Part shown: positions 23,814 to 32,561 of the stretch, in pieces
Layout: each line of letters begins with the position of its first letter
Numbering within the stretch: the stretch's first letter is position 1
Assembly: GCA_038405045.1 (NCBI GenBank)
Contig: JBBZIV010000002.1
Coordinates: 124,001-188,000 of the forward strand
Direction of reading: 5' to 3'
DNA length: 64,000 bases
From: Sporobacter sp038405045
GTDB lineage: Bacteria > Bacillota > Clostridia > Oscillospirales > Oscillospiraceae
The notes under the pieces: model-generated
The model's database searches: none
Told to the model about the DNA's origin: nothing
The model's input: the letters and a program-made list of their open reading frames with translations, nothing else
Position numbers and translations under genes: made by a program

Positions 23814-25017
23814 AGCGTTTATTGACCGGTGTTTTTTCTGGTTTTGCGTTGTTGACCTCTTTTTCATGCCGTATTTTTGGTTTTTATCGATTCCATATTC
23901 CATGCCGGTTGTCTTATATTGGTTTATTAAAAGATATGCGGCGGTTACGCAGCAGCGGGAATGGCGGCTATTTGTCCTGCTCGTGTTTTTAATGGGCGTG
24001 AGCACCATGCTGTCGTTTTTCATCAACCCGGCGCACATTTATGACAATTCAACGCTGCTCGTCGAGCTACTTATGATGTTTATTTATTACTTCATGTTTG
24101 CTTATTACGCCGAGAGGTATCCCCTTCGAGTCAAAGGCGTGCTCATCGGATTTATCGTGTTTGTCACAGCGTTTGCCGTTGTTTTCAATGTGGATAAAGC
24201 CCTCTATCAGGATATTAAATTTATATGGAATCCTCGCATGGCGACAGCTTGGTCGACAACTGATTTTAAGGGTTATCGCTTCGGCTTTTTTTGGATGGAT
24301 GAAAACAACATTGGCTATATGGCAAACGCCGTTGTTTTATTTATACTTTGCCACGAGAAAACGAGTCTTTTCACAAAAGCGCTCCTGCTTGGCGCGCTGA
24401 CGCTTATCGTTATATCCTGCATGAGCAGCGGCGCGCTGCTGAGCACCGTGATTTCAGTTGGACTATACATGGTGTATTCTATCTGGCGCTTGATGACAGG
24501 GCGTATGGTTTTCCGATGGAAGCTAACAAACGTCATTTTGTTTGTTTTGCTGGCAGTTATTCTGTATTTTTTTATCCCCAGAATTCCGGACTATCTGGGC
24601 GGTACCGTCGCGCAGGAGTCATTATCCCGAATAGCGGGCAATTCAGCCAGCTCCCGCTTTTCCATCTGGAAAAGCATCTTACAGCAGGCTAATTTCTTTC
24701 AATATCTGCTGATCGGGCAGGGGGGAGACACGTTTTTAAACGACGCGAAGGTCAGCCCGCATAATGGCCATCTTTTCTGGATACTGGCTTATGGGATGAT
24801 CTCCTATGTCATATTTATGGTGATATTTTTCAGAAAAAGAAAAAAGACGCCACCCGCCGGTTATTTGTTCATGATACCGATTTTGATCGGGTTTACCATC
24901 AATATTCTGCTGGGCGAAGTCAAGCTCGCGGCAATTCTGGCTCTTCTAGTCGCGCTGTCGTCCGGCAGTCGGCCTTTGACCACGCCGCAAAGCAGACAGG
25001 AGGTTCACAATGCGTAA
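23779..25017 (+). CDS. Wzy-like O-antigen polymerase/ligase membrane protein
   Basis: A 412-residue protein with about eleven hydrophobic segments, a large extracytoplasmic loop near residues 260-310 (LGGTVAQESLSRIAGNSASS) and GQGGDTFLNDAKVSPHNGHL, similar to the short RFxxW/GxG...SPHN motifs of polymerases. It fits Wzy/WaaL-like proteins that link repeat units on the outer face of the membrane. Sequence conservation in this family is poor, so the call rests on topology, motif and locus. It starts inside the end of the fused glycosyltransferase gene, with AAAGGA 8-9 nt upstream. Confidence 0.78.
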   Translation: MEEMVLANRDHEAFIDRCFFWFCVVDLFFMPYFWFLSIPYSMPVVLYWFIKRYAAVTQQREWRLFVLLVFLMGVSTMLSFFINPAHIYDNSTLLVELLMMFIYYFMFAYYAERYPLRVKGVLIGFIVFVTAFAVVFNVDKALYQDIKFIWNPRMATAWSTTDFKGYRFGFFWMDENNIGYMANAVVLFILCHEKTSLFTKALLLGALTLIVISCMSSGALLSTVISVGLYMVYSIWRLMTGRMVFRWKLTNVILFVLLAVILYFFIPRIPDYLGGTVAQESLSRIAGNSASSRFSIWKSILQQANFFQYLLIGQGGDTFLNDAKVSPHNGHLFWILAYGMISYVIFMVIFFRKRKKTPPAGYLFMIPILIGFTINILLGEVKLAAILALLVALSSGSRPLTTPQSRQEVHNA

Positions 25018-26011
25018 TATTACAGCCGAAACCGGAAAGCCGCTTTTGAGCGTTGTCGTGCCGGTTTACAATGTGGAGGCGTATCTGACAGCCTGCGTTG
25101 AAAGCATCCGGCGTCAGGATTACGGCAATTTGGACATTATTTTGGTTGACGACGGGTCAACAGACGGCTGCCCGCGTCTTTGCGACATATTTGCCAAAGC
25201 GGATACCCGAATTCGGGTTATCCACAAAACAAACGGCGGGCTGAGTGACGCGCGCAACGCCGGGCTGGCATCTTCGCGCGGCAACCTTATCGCGTTTGTC
25301 GACGCGGATGATTGGCTTGAAAAAGACATGTATACAACACTTTTTGATCTCATGCGCCAACATAACGCCGATATAGCCGAATGCGGCATCCGGTACGTCT
25401 ATCCGAACGGAAAACAACGCGAAGACGGGGCGAGGGGTGGTGTTTGCGTCCTTGATCAGCGCGCGGCAACGGCGGCGTTTCTGGACAGACGCGTTAAAAT
25501 CAGTGCCAGCATCTGCAACAAGCTTTATAAGAAGTCCATTTTTGAAACGCTGCGGTTTCAGAAAAATCGGTTACATGAAGACGCTTTTTTTATGTATCGC
25601 GCGCTTTATAACGCACACGTTTTCGTCCGGACGGCGCGGCCGAAATATAATTACCGGCAGGGCAGGCCCGGCAGCATCATGACATCGCCCGTTTTGCCAA
25701 AAAATATCCGGGACATTCTAGACGCCTTTGAGGAGCGCAACGCGTTTTTTGAAAAGGAGGCGCAAGAAAGGCTCCTTCAGAAATCAAAAAACTATTATTA
25801 TCAGACCCTGATATCGTCATTCGCCGAAGCAAGCGTTTACCTGCCAGAAGAAAAAGAGCTGTTGCAGGAATTAAAATCGAAACTGATAGGCGCAAAACGA
25901 GAGATTATCCATATGCCCATCCATATCCGCCTCATGCTCCGCTACATCGTGTTCCTTGTGTGCCCGAAGCTTTTAACGCTTCTTTTTCGGCTCAGGGAGG
26001 GATGGCGGTGA
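25010..26011 (+). CDS. GT2 family glycosyltransferase
   Basis: A 333-residue GT-A enzyme. Motifs are LSVVVPVYNVEAYLTACVES, IILVDDGSTDGC, KTNGGLSDARNAGL and FVDADDWLEKDM, with the DxD in DADD. The C-terminal ~100 residues are helical and basic, ending in a hydrophobic patch (RLMLRYIVFLVCPKLLTLLF) that may touch the membrane. This resembles EpsJ-type enzymes. It overlaps the polymerase gene by 8 bp and the next gene by 4 bp. Confidence 0.9.
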   Translation: MRNITAETGKPLLSVVVPVYNVEAYLTACVESIRRQDYGNLDIILVDDGSTDGCPRLCDIFAKADTRIRVIHKTNGGLSDARNAGLASSRGNLIAFVDADDWLEKDMYTTLFDLMRQHNADIAECGIRYVYPNGKQREDGARGGVCVLDQRAATAAFLDRRVKISASICNKLYKKSIFETLRFQKNRLHEDAFFMYRALYNAHVFVRTARPKYNYRQGRPGSIMTSPVLPKNIRDILDAFEERNAFFEKEAQERLLQKSKNYYYQTLISSFAEASVYLPEEKELLQELKSKLIGAKREIIHMPIHIRLMLRYIVFLVCPKLLTLLFRLREGWR

Positions 26012-27111
26012 AGAAAGCGGTCGTGGTGACGTTTCACTGCGTCCCGAACTACGGGGCGATGCTGCAGGCTTACGCCATGCAGCAAAACCTTAAGAAATTC
26101 GTTGAAGCCGTGCAGATATTAAACTATGTGCCCCCGCATCTACTGCGGCAGTATCATTATTTCTATTTCAAAACGTTGCGCTGGTTTCTTTCCTGCCTGC
26201 TCAATTTCCCCTTTACATTTATCCGGTACAGAAAGTTCGGTTCCTTTTTAAAAAAGCATCTGTTCCTGACGCCGGGCGTATACCGCGCCCGGGAGGCGCT
26301 CGCGCTGGACTGTGACTACGTCTTTCTCGGCAGCGATCAGATTTGGAGCTTCGGGATTACAGACGGCGTTGACAAAACGTATTTCGGCGATTTTAAAAAA
26401 AGGGAGGGCTGCCGCGTCATCGCGTATGCAGCGAGCTACGGCAAGGATATCCTTGAGGCACGGGAGCTGGCCTTGTATGGCGCGCTGTTAAAAAACGTGG
26501 ACGTTGTTGCCGTCCGGGAGCGATCGGCACAAAAGGCGATCGGCTTTGTCTATCCCAAGCCTGTATCCGTTGTCCTTGACCCGACACTTCTTCTGACACG
26601 GGAAGAGTGGCTGCGCGTCGCAAAAAAGCGCCCAATAAAAAATTATCTTCTTTTATATGCCCTTAACGGATATGAACAGACGTATGATCTTGCCGCGAAA
26701 ATTGCCTTAGAAAAAGAACTGACCGTGTATGAAATCGCCTCCGGCGGCTTGTCGTTTCGCGCGCGCCGTCGCCATCAGGTCATACCCTGCGCCGGGCCGT
26801 CGGACTTCCTCGGACTGATTGACGGGTCGGACTATGTCGTCACCGATTCCTTCCACGGCACGGCCTTTGCCGTTTTGTTCAATAAAAATTTTTATACGGT
26901 GCCTCATCGGACAAAAGGTTCCCGAATGGTGGACCTTTTAAAGGCGCTCAAGCTTGACGACAGGATCGTCTCTTCATTTGATTCCGACATGCCCATCGAG
27001 GATATCGATTATACGATCCCAAGCATTCGCCTCAATGAACTGAGAATAAAATCGCTAGCGTATATCCGCGCATCCCTTGATAACACGCCATCTGGGCAGG
27101 TGACGAGGTGA
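26008..27111 (+). CDS. Polysaccharide pyruvyl transferase family protein
   Basis: A 367-residue CsaB/PssM-type enzyme. It starts KKAVVVTFHCVPNYGAMLQA and has FLGSDQIWSFGI, VLDPTLLLTREEW and VVTDSFHGTAFAVLF with the conserved SFHG motif. The family transfers pyruvate from PEP to form ketals on sugars, adding negative charge. GTG at 26008 is chosen for GGGAGG 7 nt upstream and GTGA overlap with the previous stop; an ATG at 26002 lies too close to that site. Association with an F420-hydrogenase-beta-like domain, present here in the fusion at 28178, is common in such loci. Confidence 0.88.
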   Translation: MKKAVVVTFHCVPNYGAMLQAYAMQQNLKKFVEAVQILNYVPPHLLRQYHYFYFKTLRWFLSCLLNFPFTFIRYRKFGSFLKKHLFLTPGVYRAREALALDCDYVFLGSDQIWSFGITDGVDKTYFGDFKKREGCRVIAYAASYGKDILEARELALYGALLKNVDVVAVRERSAQKAIGFVYPKPVSVVLDPTLLLTREEWLRVAKKRPIKNYLLLYALNGYEQTYDLAAKIALEKELTVYEIASGGLSFRARRRHQVIPCAGPSDFLGLIDGSDYVVTDSFHGTAFAVLFNKNFYTVPHRTKGSRMVDLLKALKLDDRIVSSFDSDMPIEDIDYTIPSIRLNELRIKSLAYIRASLDNTPSGQVTR

Positions 27112-28178
27112 TATCAATCATCGTGCCTGTTTACAACGGCGAAAAGTATTTGGATCAATGCCTTTTTTCGATCCTGCGCCAAACGTATCGAGATATTGAA
27201 ATCCTGCTCGTAGACGACGGATCAAAAGACGCCTCTCTTGACATATGCAGGCGATATGAAAAAGCAGATCACAGAGTGCGCGTTATTCACAGGGATAACG
27301 GGGGTGTCTCCGCCGCGCGCAACGCCGGGCTTGACAACGCCGCGGGCCAGTATATTCAATTTGTCGATGCCGACGACTATCTCGAGCCGGATTATTGCCG
27401 GACACTCGTCGGGACTATTGAAGAAAGTGGCTGCGATATGGCCGTTTCGGCGTTTAACAACGTTTATGAACAGCCCGGCGGAGAACTGAAAACCGTCCCC
27501 ATCAATCTGCCGATTGCAGGCTGCTTTGAGACGGCCGACTATGTCCGGCAATTTGATGTCTTGCAGTGTTATTCGCCATTTATCGGCGGCGTTTGGAATA
27601 AAATGTACAGGCGAGAGGCCTTGCAGGCTAGCGGCGTCCGCTTTCGGGAAGATATCAGCCTGCACGAGGACTCCATTTTCAATTTTACGTTTTATCGGTA
27701 TACAGCAAGTATCTGCGTTGTTAATCAATGCCTGTACAATTATTTCCATGAATTAGGCAACACGTCGCTGAGCCGTCAAAAGCACCGCGACCTGCACCGT
27801 TTGACACACCTGTTTTACAGTGAATACAAAATGCTGTTCAAAGCGTATGACGCCTATTCCGGGCGCCGCCTTCAACAAACGGAAGAAAACTGCCACCGCG
27901 CGTATCTTGTCTGCCTGCTGAGCAGCGCCGACAGGCGCAACCCGCTGTCGCATGCGGTTTTGAACGAATTAAAAGCATATTATTGCGACGCGGTTTTTTT
28001 GGCATCGCTCCCCTATGCACGGCCGAAAAACCACACAGACAAATGGCTGAATTTTTTAATCGCACGGCGGAGTGCCGTTCTGTTGGCGCTTTCGTTATAT
28101 CTTTCTAACGTCCGGCAACGGCTAGGGGCGCGGTTATCCAATCATCGGCTGACCGACAAGCCGATGAATAAGCATTGA
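27108..28178 (+). CDS. GT2 family glycosyltransferase
   Basis: A 356-residue GT-A enzyme starting at GTG in a 4-bp overlap. It has ISIIVPVYNGEKYLDQCLFS, ILLVDDGSKDASL, RDNGGVSAARNAGLDNA and FVDADDYLEPDY. The region around LHEDSIFNFTFYRY matches the post-catalytic HED motif of this subfamily. The C-terminal part is helical. It is a paralogue of the enzyme at 25010 and presumably forms a different linkage. Confidence 0.9.
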   Translation: MISIIVPVYNGEKYLDQCLFSILRQTYRDIEILLVDDGSKDASLDICRRYEKADHRVRVIHRDNGGVSAARNAGLDNAAGQYIQFVDADDYLEPDYCRTLVGTIEESGCDMAVSAFNNVYEQPGGELKTVPINLPIAGCFETADYVRQFDVLQCYSPFIGGVWNKMYRREALQASGVRFREDISLHEDSIFNFTFYRYTASICVVNQCLYNYFHELGNTSLSRQKHRDLHRLTHLFYSEYKMLFKAYDAYSGRRLQQTEENCHRAYLVCLLSSADRRNPLSHAVLNELKAYYCDAVFLASLPYARPKNHTDKWLNFLIARRSAVLLALSLYLSNVRQRLGARLSNHRLTDKPMNKH

Positions 28179-30946
28179 TGAGCAGAACAAAAGCCTTTTT
28201 GTACAACACGGCCGCAACGGCACTGATGCAGCTTGTCACCCTGCTGGCCGGACTAATAACGCCACGCGTCCTGCTCACCGCCTATGGCTCAGAAATTAAC
28301 GGGCTCGTTACCTCTGTCTCCCAGTTTATCGCCTATTTCAATCTAGCGGAGGCGGGGCTTGCAGGGGCGGCAGTTTACGCCCTGTATAGGCCTCTGGCTG
28401 AGCAAAACCATCAAGCTGTCAACGGTATTGTCGCCGCGGCAAAAAAATTCTACACGCAGAGCGGATACCTGTTTTTGGCCCTGACGGCCGGGCTTGCGAT
28501 TTTGTATCCCATTTATATCCGCTCGGAGACGCTGCCCTTTTCCATGATCGGCCTACTTGTTTTGATCTTGGGAACGAACGGGGCGATGGAATTTTTCACG
28601 CTGGCCAAATACCGAGTGCTGCTGACAGCCGATCAGAAGACGTATGTCATCGCCGCCGCGACGACGGCAGAGATTGTGCTCAGTACGGTGGTCATTGTCA
28701 CCCTCGCGTTTTGGCGCGTTCCAATCGTCGGGCTGCGCGCCGTCTGTTTATGCGCCCTATTTCTCCGATCGGCCATTTTATGGCGCTATTGCAAACGACG
28801 GTATCGATTTCTGAATGACAGGGTCCCGCCCGATAATAAATCGCTAAACAAGCGGTGGGATGCCATGTTTCTGCAGATTCTCGGAATGGTTCACACGGGG
28901 ACACCCGTGATTTTACTGACGCTTCTTCTAAAAGACCTCAAGCTTGTCAGTGTCTTCTCGGTGTATAACATGGTGCTGACGGGAATCGGCGGTCTCGTCG
29001 GCATTTTTATCAGCGGGCTTTCCGCGTCGTTCGGTGACGTGATTGCACGCGGAGAATTGCCAACGCTTCAAAAAGCTTATCGGGAATTTGAAATGGCTTA
29101 TTACGCCATTATTTCTTTAATGTACGGCGTGACATTTGTGATGATCATGCCTTTTGTTCAGTTGTATACAGCCGGCATCTCCGATGCGCACTACAATATG
29201 CCGCTTGTCGGATTTCTCATGGTTTTAAATGGGCTTCTTTTTAACATAAAAACGCCGCAGGGCATGCTTGTCATATCGGCGGGGCTGTATCGGGAAACGC
29301 GGTATCAAACGGTGACGCAGGGGCTTATCGCCGTGACAGTCGGCGCGGCACTCGCACCTGTTTTCGGCCTTCCCGGGATCATTCTAGGCTCGGTGGTCTC
29401 CAATATATACAGGGATTTAGACTTAATGTTTTTCATCCCGCGCCAGGTGACGAAGCTGCCCGTTCAAAAAACGGCAAAACGCATTTTGCTGGTCTTTGTG
29501 CGCGTTGGGCTTATCATTTTGCCGTTTACCATGATCAAACTAAACCCGGCCCATTTGAGCAGCTGGGGGCTTATGACGTGCCTGACGGCGCTGTACGCCG
29601 CCCTGGTCATCGCCATAACGGCGCTGTTTATTGAGCGGGAGGAACACCGCCATATCCTCAAAAGAATCAGAAACTTAAAAGGAGCGACAATCATGATAAC
29701 GAAACCACAGGGAAAGGAAAACTGCTGCGGCTGCGGGGCATGCCAAGCTGTTTGCCCGCATCACGCCGTTACGCTCCGGCCGGATGAAAAAGGCTTTCTC
29801 TATCCCGAGGTCAGCACGGCGCTCTGCGTCGGCTGCCGGGCTTGTGTCAGAACTTGCCCGCTGGATGCTGCCGCGGAAAGAGAAATCAGCGGAAGGCTCA
29901 CGGAACCAACGGTCTACGCTGCCAAGCATCGGGACAGCGCCGTCCGCCGCTCGAGTACATCCGGCGGCATGTTCACAGCGCTGTCCGACGTTGTGTTGGA
30001 AAAGGGAGGGAGCGTCTACGGTGCGTGCTTTGACGACAATTTCAACGTATGCCACCGGCGGGCCGTGACGAAACAGGCGCGCGACGCCTTCAAAGGCTCT
30101 AAATATGTACAGAGCACGCTCATCAACGTCTATTGGGAGGTTGAAAAAGACCTTAATCAGGGCAGAACCGTCCTCTTTACAGGGACGCCGTGTCAGACCT
30201 CGGCACTGATGCGATTTCTCACACCGCATGCTGTAAAAACTGAAAGACTTTTCATGTGTGATCTCGTGTGTCACGGTGTGACGAGCCCTGTTATCTGGCA
30301 GGCGTATCTGGCCTTCCTTATGAAAAAATTTAAAGGTCGCGTGACGGCTGCCGCTTTTCGGAGCAAGGAGCTATCCAATGGTGGGATCGGAATGAAAATT
30401 CATTTCTTCAGCACATTGCGCGGTAGGAAGGGGAGTTATCAGAAATCCTTTTTGACCGACGTGTTTTTCCGGCTATACCTCGATGGATTGATCCTGCGAG
30501 AATCGTGCCACCGGTGCCGCTTTGCCGGAACAACCCGGCCTTCCGACATCACGATTGGTGACTTTTGGGGAATAGAGACAAGTAAGCCGGAATTTGACGA
30601 CGGCGGCGGCGTTTCGCTGGTGCTCGTCCAAACGGAAAAAGGCAAAGCGTTGTTTGAAGCGGTTCGTGATCGAATCGACTTTGAAAAAAGCAATTTGACG
30701 GAATGCTTGCCGCGTCAACCGCAGCTGAAAAGCCCCAGTGAACGAAGCTCAAAAGCAGATATCTTCTGGGAAGAGTTTTTCTCGCGTGGCTTCTCATATG
30801 TCCTCAAAAAATATACGCCTGCCGGATGGCGGTTTAGCATGAAAAAGCGTATCGAAAACAGTGCCTATGCGCTTTTAAAAGCGCTGCATCTCGTCAGCTT
30901 CGCCAAAAAAATACTCGGCAGGGAGGAAAAGGAGCCTGACGATTAA
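28178..30946 (+). CDS. Wzx-like flippase fused to an F420-hydrogenase-beta-like domain
   Basis: A 922-residue fusion. Residues ~1-495 form a polysaccharide flippase with about 12-14 hydrophobic segments (KAFLYNTAATALMQLVTLLA at the start). Residues ~506-922 form a ferredoxin-plus-FrhB-type protein: CCGCGACQAVCPHHAV and CVGCRACVRTCP supply two [4Fe-4S] motifs, followed by SSTSGGMFTAL, FTGTPCQTSAL and TIGDFWGIE. At 29693 an ATG within the fusion still has AAAGGAG 8 nt upstream, so the second part could also be made alone. The TTA at 29675 lies just before that site, where a TAA stop could once have been. The function of FrhB-like proteins in polysaccharide loci is unknown. The start ATG overlaps the previous TGA by 1 bp. 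Confidence 0.87.
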   Translation: MSRTKAFLYNTAATALMQLVTLLAGLITPRVLLTAYGSEINGLVTSVSQFIAYFNLAEAGLAGAAVYALYRPLAEQNHQAVNGIVAAAKKFYTQSGYLFLALTAGLAILYPIYIRSETLPFSMIGLLVLILGTNGAMEFFTLAKYRVLLTADQKTYVIAAATTAEIVLSTVVIVTLAFWRVPIVGLRAVCLCALFLRSAILWRYCKRRYRFLNDRVPPDNKSLNKRWDAMFLQILGMVHTGTPVILLTLLLKDLKLVSVFSVYNMVLTGIGGLVGIFISGLSASFGDVIARGELPTLQKAYREFEMAYYAIISLMYGVTFVMIMPFVQLYTAGISDAHYNMPLVGFLMVLNGLLFNIKTPQGMLVISAGLYRETRYQTVTQGLIAVTVGAALAPVFGLPGIILGSVVSNIYRDLDLMFFIPRQVTKLPVQKTAKRILLVFVRVGLIILPFTMIKLNPAHLSSWGLMTCLTALYAALVIAITALFIEREEHRHILKRIRNLKGATIMITKPQGKENCCGCGACQAVCPHHAVTLRPDEKGFLYPEVSTALCVGCRACVRTCPLDAAAEREISGRLTEPTVYAAKHRDSAVRRSSTSGGMFTALSDVVLEKGGSVYGACFDDNFNVCHRRAVTKQARDAFKGSKYVQSTLINVYWEVEKDLNQGRTVLFTGTPCQTSALMRFLTPHAVKTERLFMCDLVCHGVTSPVIWQAYLAFLMKKFKGRVTAAAFRSKELSNGGIGMKIHFFSTLRGRKGSYQKSFLTDVFFRLYLDGLILRESCHRCRFAGTTRPSDITIGDFWGIETSKPEFDDGGGVSLVLVQTEKGKALFEAVRDRIDFEKSNLTECLPRQPQLKSPSERSSKADIFWEEFFSRGFSYVLKKYTPAGWRFSMKKRIENSAYALLKALHLVSFAKKILGREEKEPDD
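29680..29695 (+). promoter_or_regulatory. Internal ribosome site and ATG inside the fusion gene
   Basis: AAAGGAG followed by 8 nt and ATG ATA ACG, in frame with the fusion, exactly where stand-alone FrhB-like proteins begin. It looks like a surviving translation start from before the fusion. Confidence 0.65.
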
Positions 30947-30957
30947 CCGTCAGGCTC
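30932..30957. terminator. Hairpin at the convergent end of the assembly operon
   Basis: GAGCCTGACG / CGTCAGGCTC with a 6-nt loop, overlapping the stop of the fusion gene and lying before the convergent BY-kinase gene. The stem is strong but no clear T-run follows. Confidence 0.6.
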
Positions 30958-30981
30958 AGCACATTGAGAACACGCGCGCCG

Positions 30982-32337
30982 TTAATGCTTCATAGAGGCG
31001 TACAGCTTATTTGTTTTCCCGGCATCAAAGCCGTTTAAGATACAACCGAGAACATGAACGTTTTGCGCCTTTAAACTGTTCATTGAAAATTCGGCGGCTT
31101 CAAAAGGCGTTACATTTTGTCTGACAACGAAGAGAACGCTGTCAATCGCGGGCAAAAGGGAAAGGGTGTCGGAGAAAACGGCCATCGGCGGCGTGTCTAG
31201 GATGATGTGGTCATAGTCATTTGACAAAGTCTCCAGAAGTGATTGCATCGCATCCGACTCCAGTAAATCGTTCGGACTGGCTGGCGCGATGCCGGAAGGC
31301 AGAATGGTGATACCGGATGCACCATACTGGAAAAGACAATCCGATAACGGCGCGTTTTTCAAAAGAACATCGGACAGGCCGGATCCGTGATAATATGACG
31401 GCGAAAACAGCACGCCAAGACCCGGATTCCTGAAATCGGCATCGATGAGAAGAACGCGTTTGCCGCTCCGACCGAGTGAAATAGCCAGGTTGACGGCAAC
31501 GGACGTCCGACCCTCGCCGCTTAGCGCGCTGGCAATGATAATCTTTTTAGCCGGGTGCTGTTGGGCGGCATGTTTCAAGTTAGCCCGCATGGCATAGTAC
31601 GATTCTGTCAGATGCGCCCAATCCCGCTCACGCAAAATACTGTTTTCATCGATGGTTATCATTTGGGAGCTGGCTTTCAACGGCTGATATGTCGGCACGA
31701 CGGCGACCACACGGCAGGTAAGTTTGTTGTTGATATCCTCGCTCGTCATAAACTTATTGTTTAAAAGCTCAAGAACAAAAGCGACGATGCAGGATGCGGC
31801 GAAACCGACAAACAAGCCGGTAAAAGAATTATTTAGGATGTTCGGGCCTACATACACCGTCCCTTTCGACAGAATGACGATCTGCACCGAATCGACTTGA
31901 AGTGTTTTGCTGATCTCCCCGGGTGCTAAAGTCAAAATGGCGTCTATAATGGCGGCGGCTCTTATTTCATCACTGTCGCGAACAGAAAGCGTGAAAATCT
32001 CAGTTGAACCGATCTCACTGATATGAACACGGTTTTCAAGCGATTTGACGCTCATATTCAGGTGCAGGGCTGCAATCGCGTCTTCCAGCAACGGCTGATT
32101 TTTCAGAATAAAAGCAAACGTATCGCCAAATTTGACGGCGGAGCCGACAACGGATTTGTTTTCCTCGGCCTGCGAAACAAACAACGTTGCAGTAGACTCG
32201 TACGTTGGTGAAAGAATAAATTTTGACGCGGCAAAGCATAAAATGCCGACGGACAGCGTCAACACGATGATGAGTGCAAACCGTCTTTTCAGGAAAAAAA
32301 GGATATCTCTCACGGTGACTTCAACGGACTGTTGCAA
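30982..32337 (-). CDS. Wzz-domain/BY-kinase-like protein with altered P-loop
   Basis: 451 residues from TTG at 32337, where GAGGAGG lies 7 nt upstream. Residues ~5-215 form a Wzz/CpsC-type domain with two membrane helices (FALIIVLTLSVGILCFAAS and SFTGLFVGFAASCIVAFVLE). The remainder is a CpsD/YwqD-type ATPase with Walker A' LLIDADFRNPG and Walker B HIILDTPP. The P-loop reads SGEGRTSVAVNLA, so the invariant Lys is Arg. The C-terminus has a single Tyr (KLYASMKH) instead of a Tyr cluster. Such proteins control polysaccharide chain length and export. Kinase activity is doubtful here. It is convergent to the assembly operon. Confidence 0.88.
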   Translation of the reverse strand: MQQSVEVTVRDILFFLKRRFALIIVLTLSVGILCFAASKFILSPTYESTATLFVSQAEENKSVVGSAVKFGDTFAFILKNQPLLEDAIAALHLNMSVKSLENRVHISEIGSTEIFTLSVRDSDEIRAAAIIDAILTLAPGEISKTLQVDSVQIVILSKGTVYVGPNILNNSFTGLFVGFAASCIVAFVLELLNNKFMTSEDINNKLTCRVVAVVPTYQPLKASSQMITIDENSILRERDWAHLTESYYAMRANLKHAAQQHPAKKIIIASALSGEGRTSVAVNLAISLGRSGKRVLLIDADFRNPGLGVLFSPSYYHGSGLSDVLLKNAPLSDCLFQYGASGITILPSGIAPASPNDLLESDAMQSLLETLSNDYDHIILDTPPMAVFSDTLSLLPAIDSVLFVVRQNVTPFEAAEFSMNSLKAQNVHVLGCILNGFDAGKTNKLYASMKH

Positions 32338-32470
32338 ATAAATGCCTCCTCTTTGGGCCGCCATTTCCGAAAGCATCGTGAAATAAGCGGACAAATCGGC
32401 GGCATTATCAATATATCGCTTTAGGCCGCCTGATGTGCCTGCTAAACGGTGTTAAATCATTGAGAAAAGA

Positions 32471-32505
32471 AAAACACTTCAAAACCGATTGATTTGAAGT
32501 GTTTT
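32471..32505. terminator. Hairpin with A- and T-runs upstream of the BY-kinase gene
   Basis: AAAACACTTCAAA / TTTGAAGTGTTTT with a 9-nt loop between the MprF-like and BY-kinase genes, both leftward. It can end transcripts arriving from the right. Confidence 0.65.
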
Positions 32506-32532
32506 AAGACGTATCATTCATGCCGTAATCGA

Positions 32533-32559
32533 GAAGCCCGGAATTTTGGCTGGGCTTTC
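32533..32559 (-). terminator. Hairpin just after the MprF-like gene
   Basis: GAAGCCC / GGGCTTTC around an AT-rich loop, 2 bp past the stop of the leftward MprF-like gene. Confidence 0.5.
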
Positions 32560-32561
32560 TG

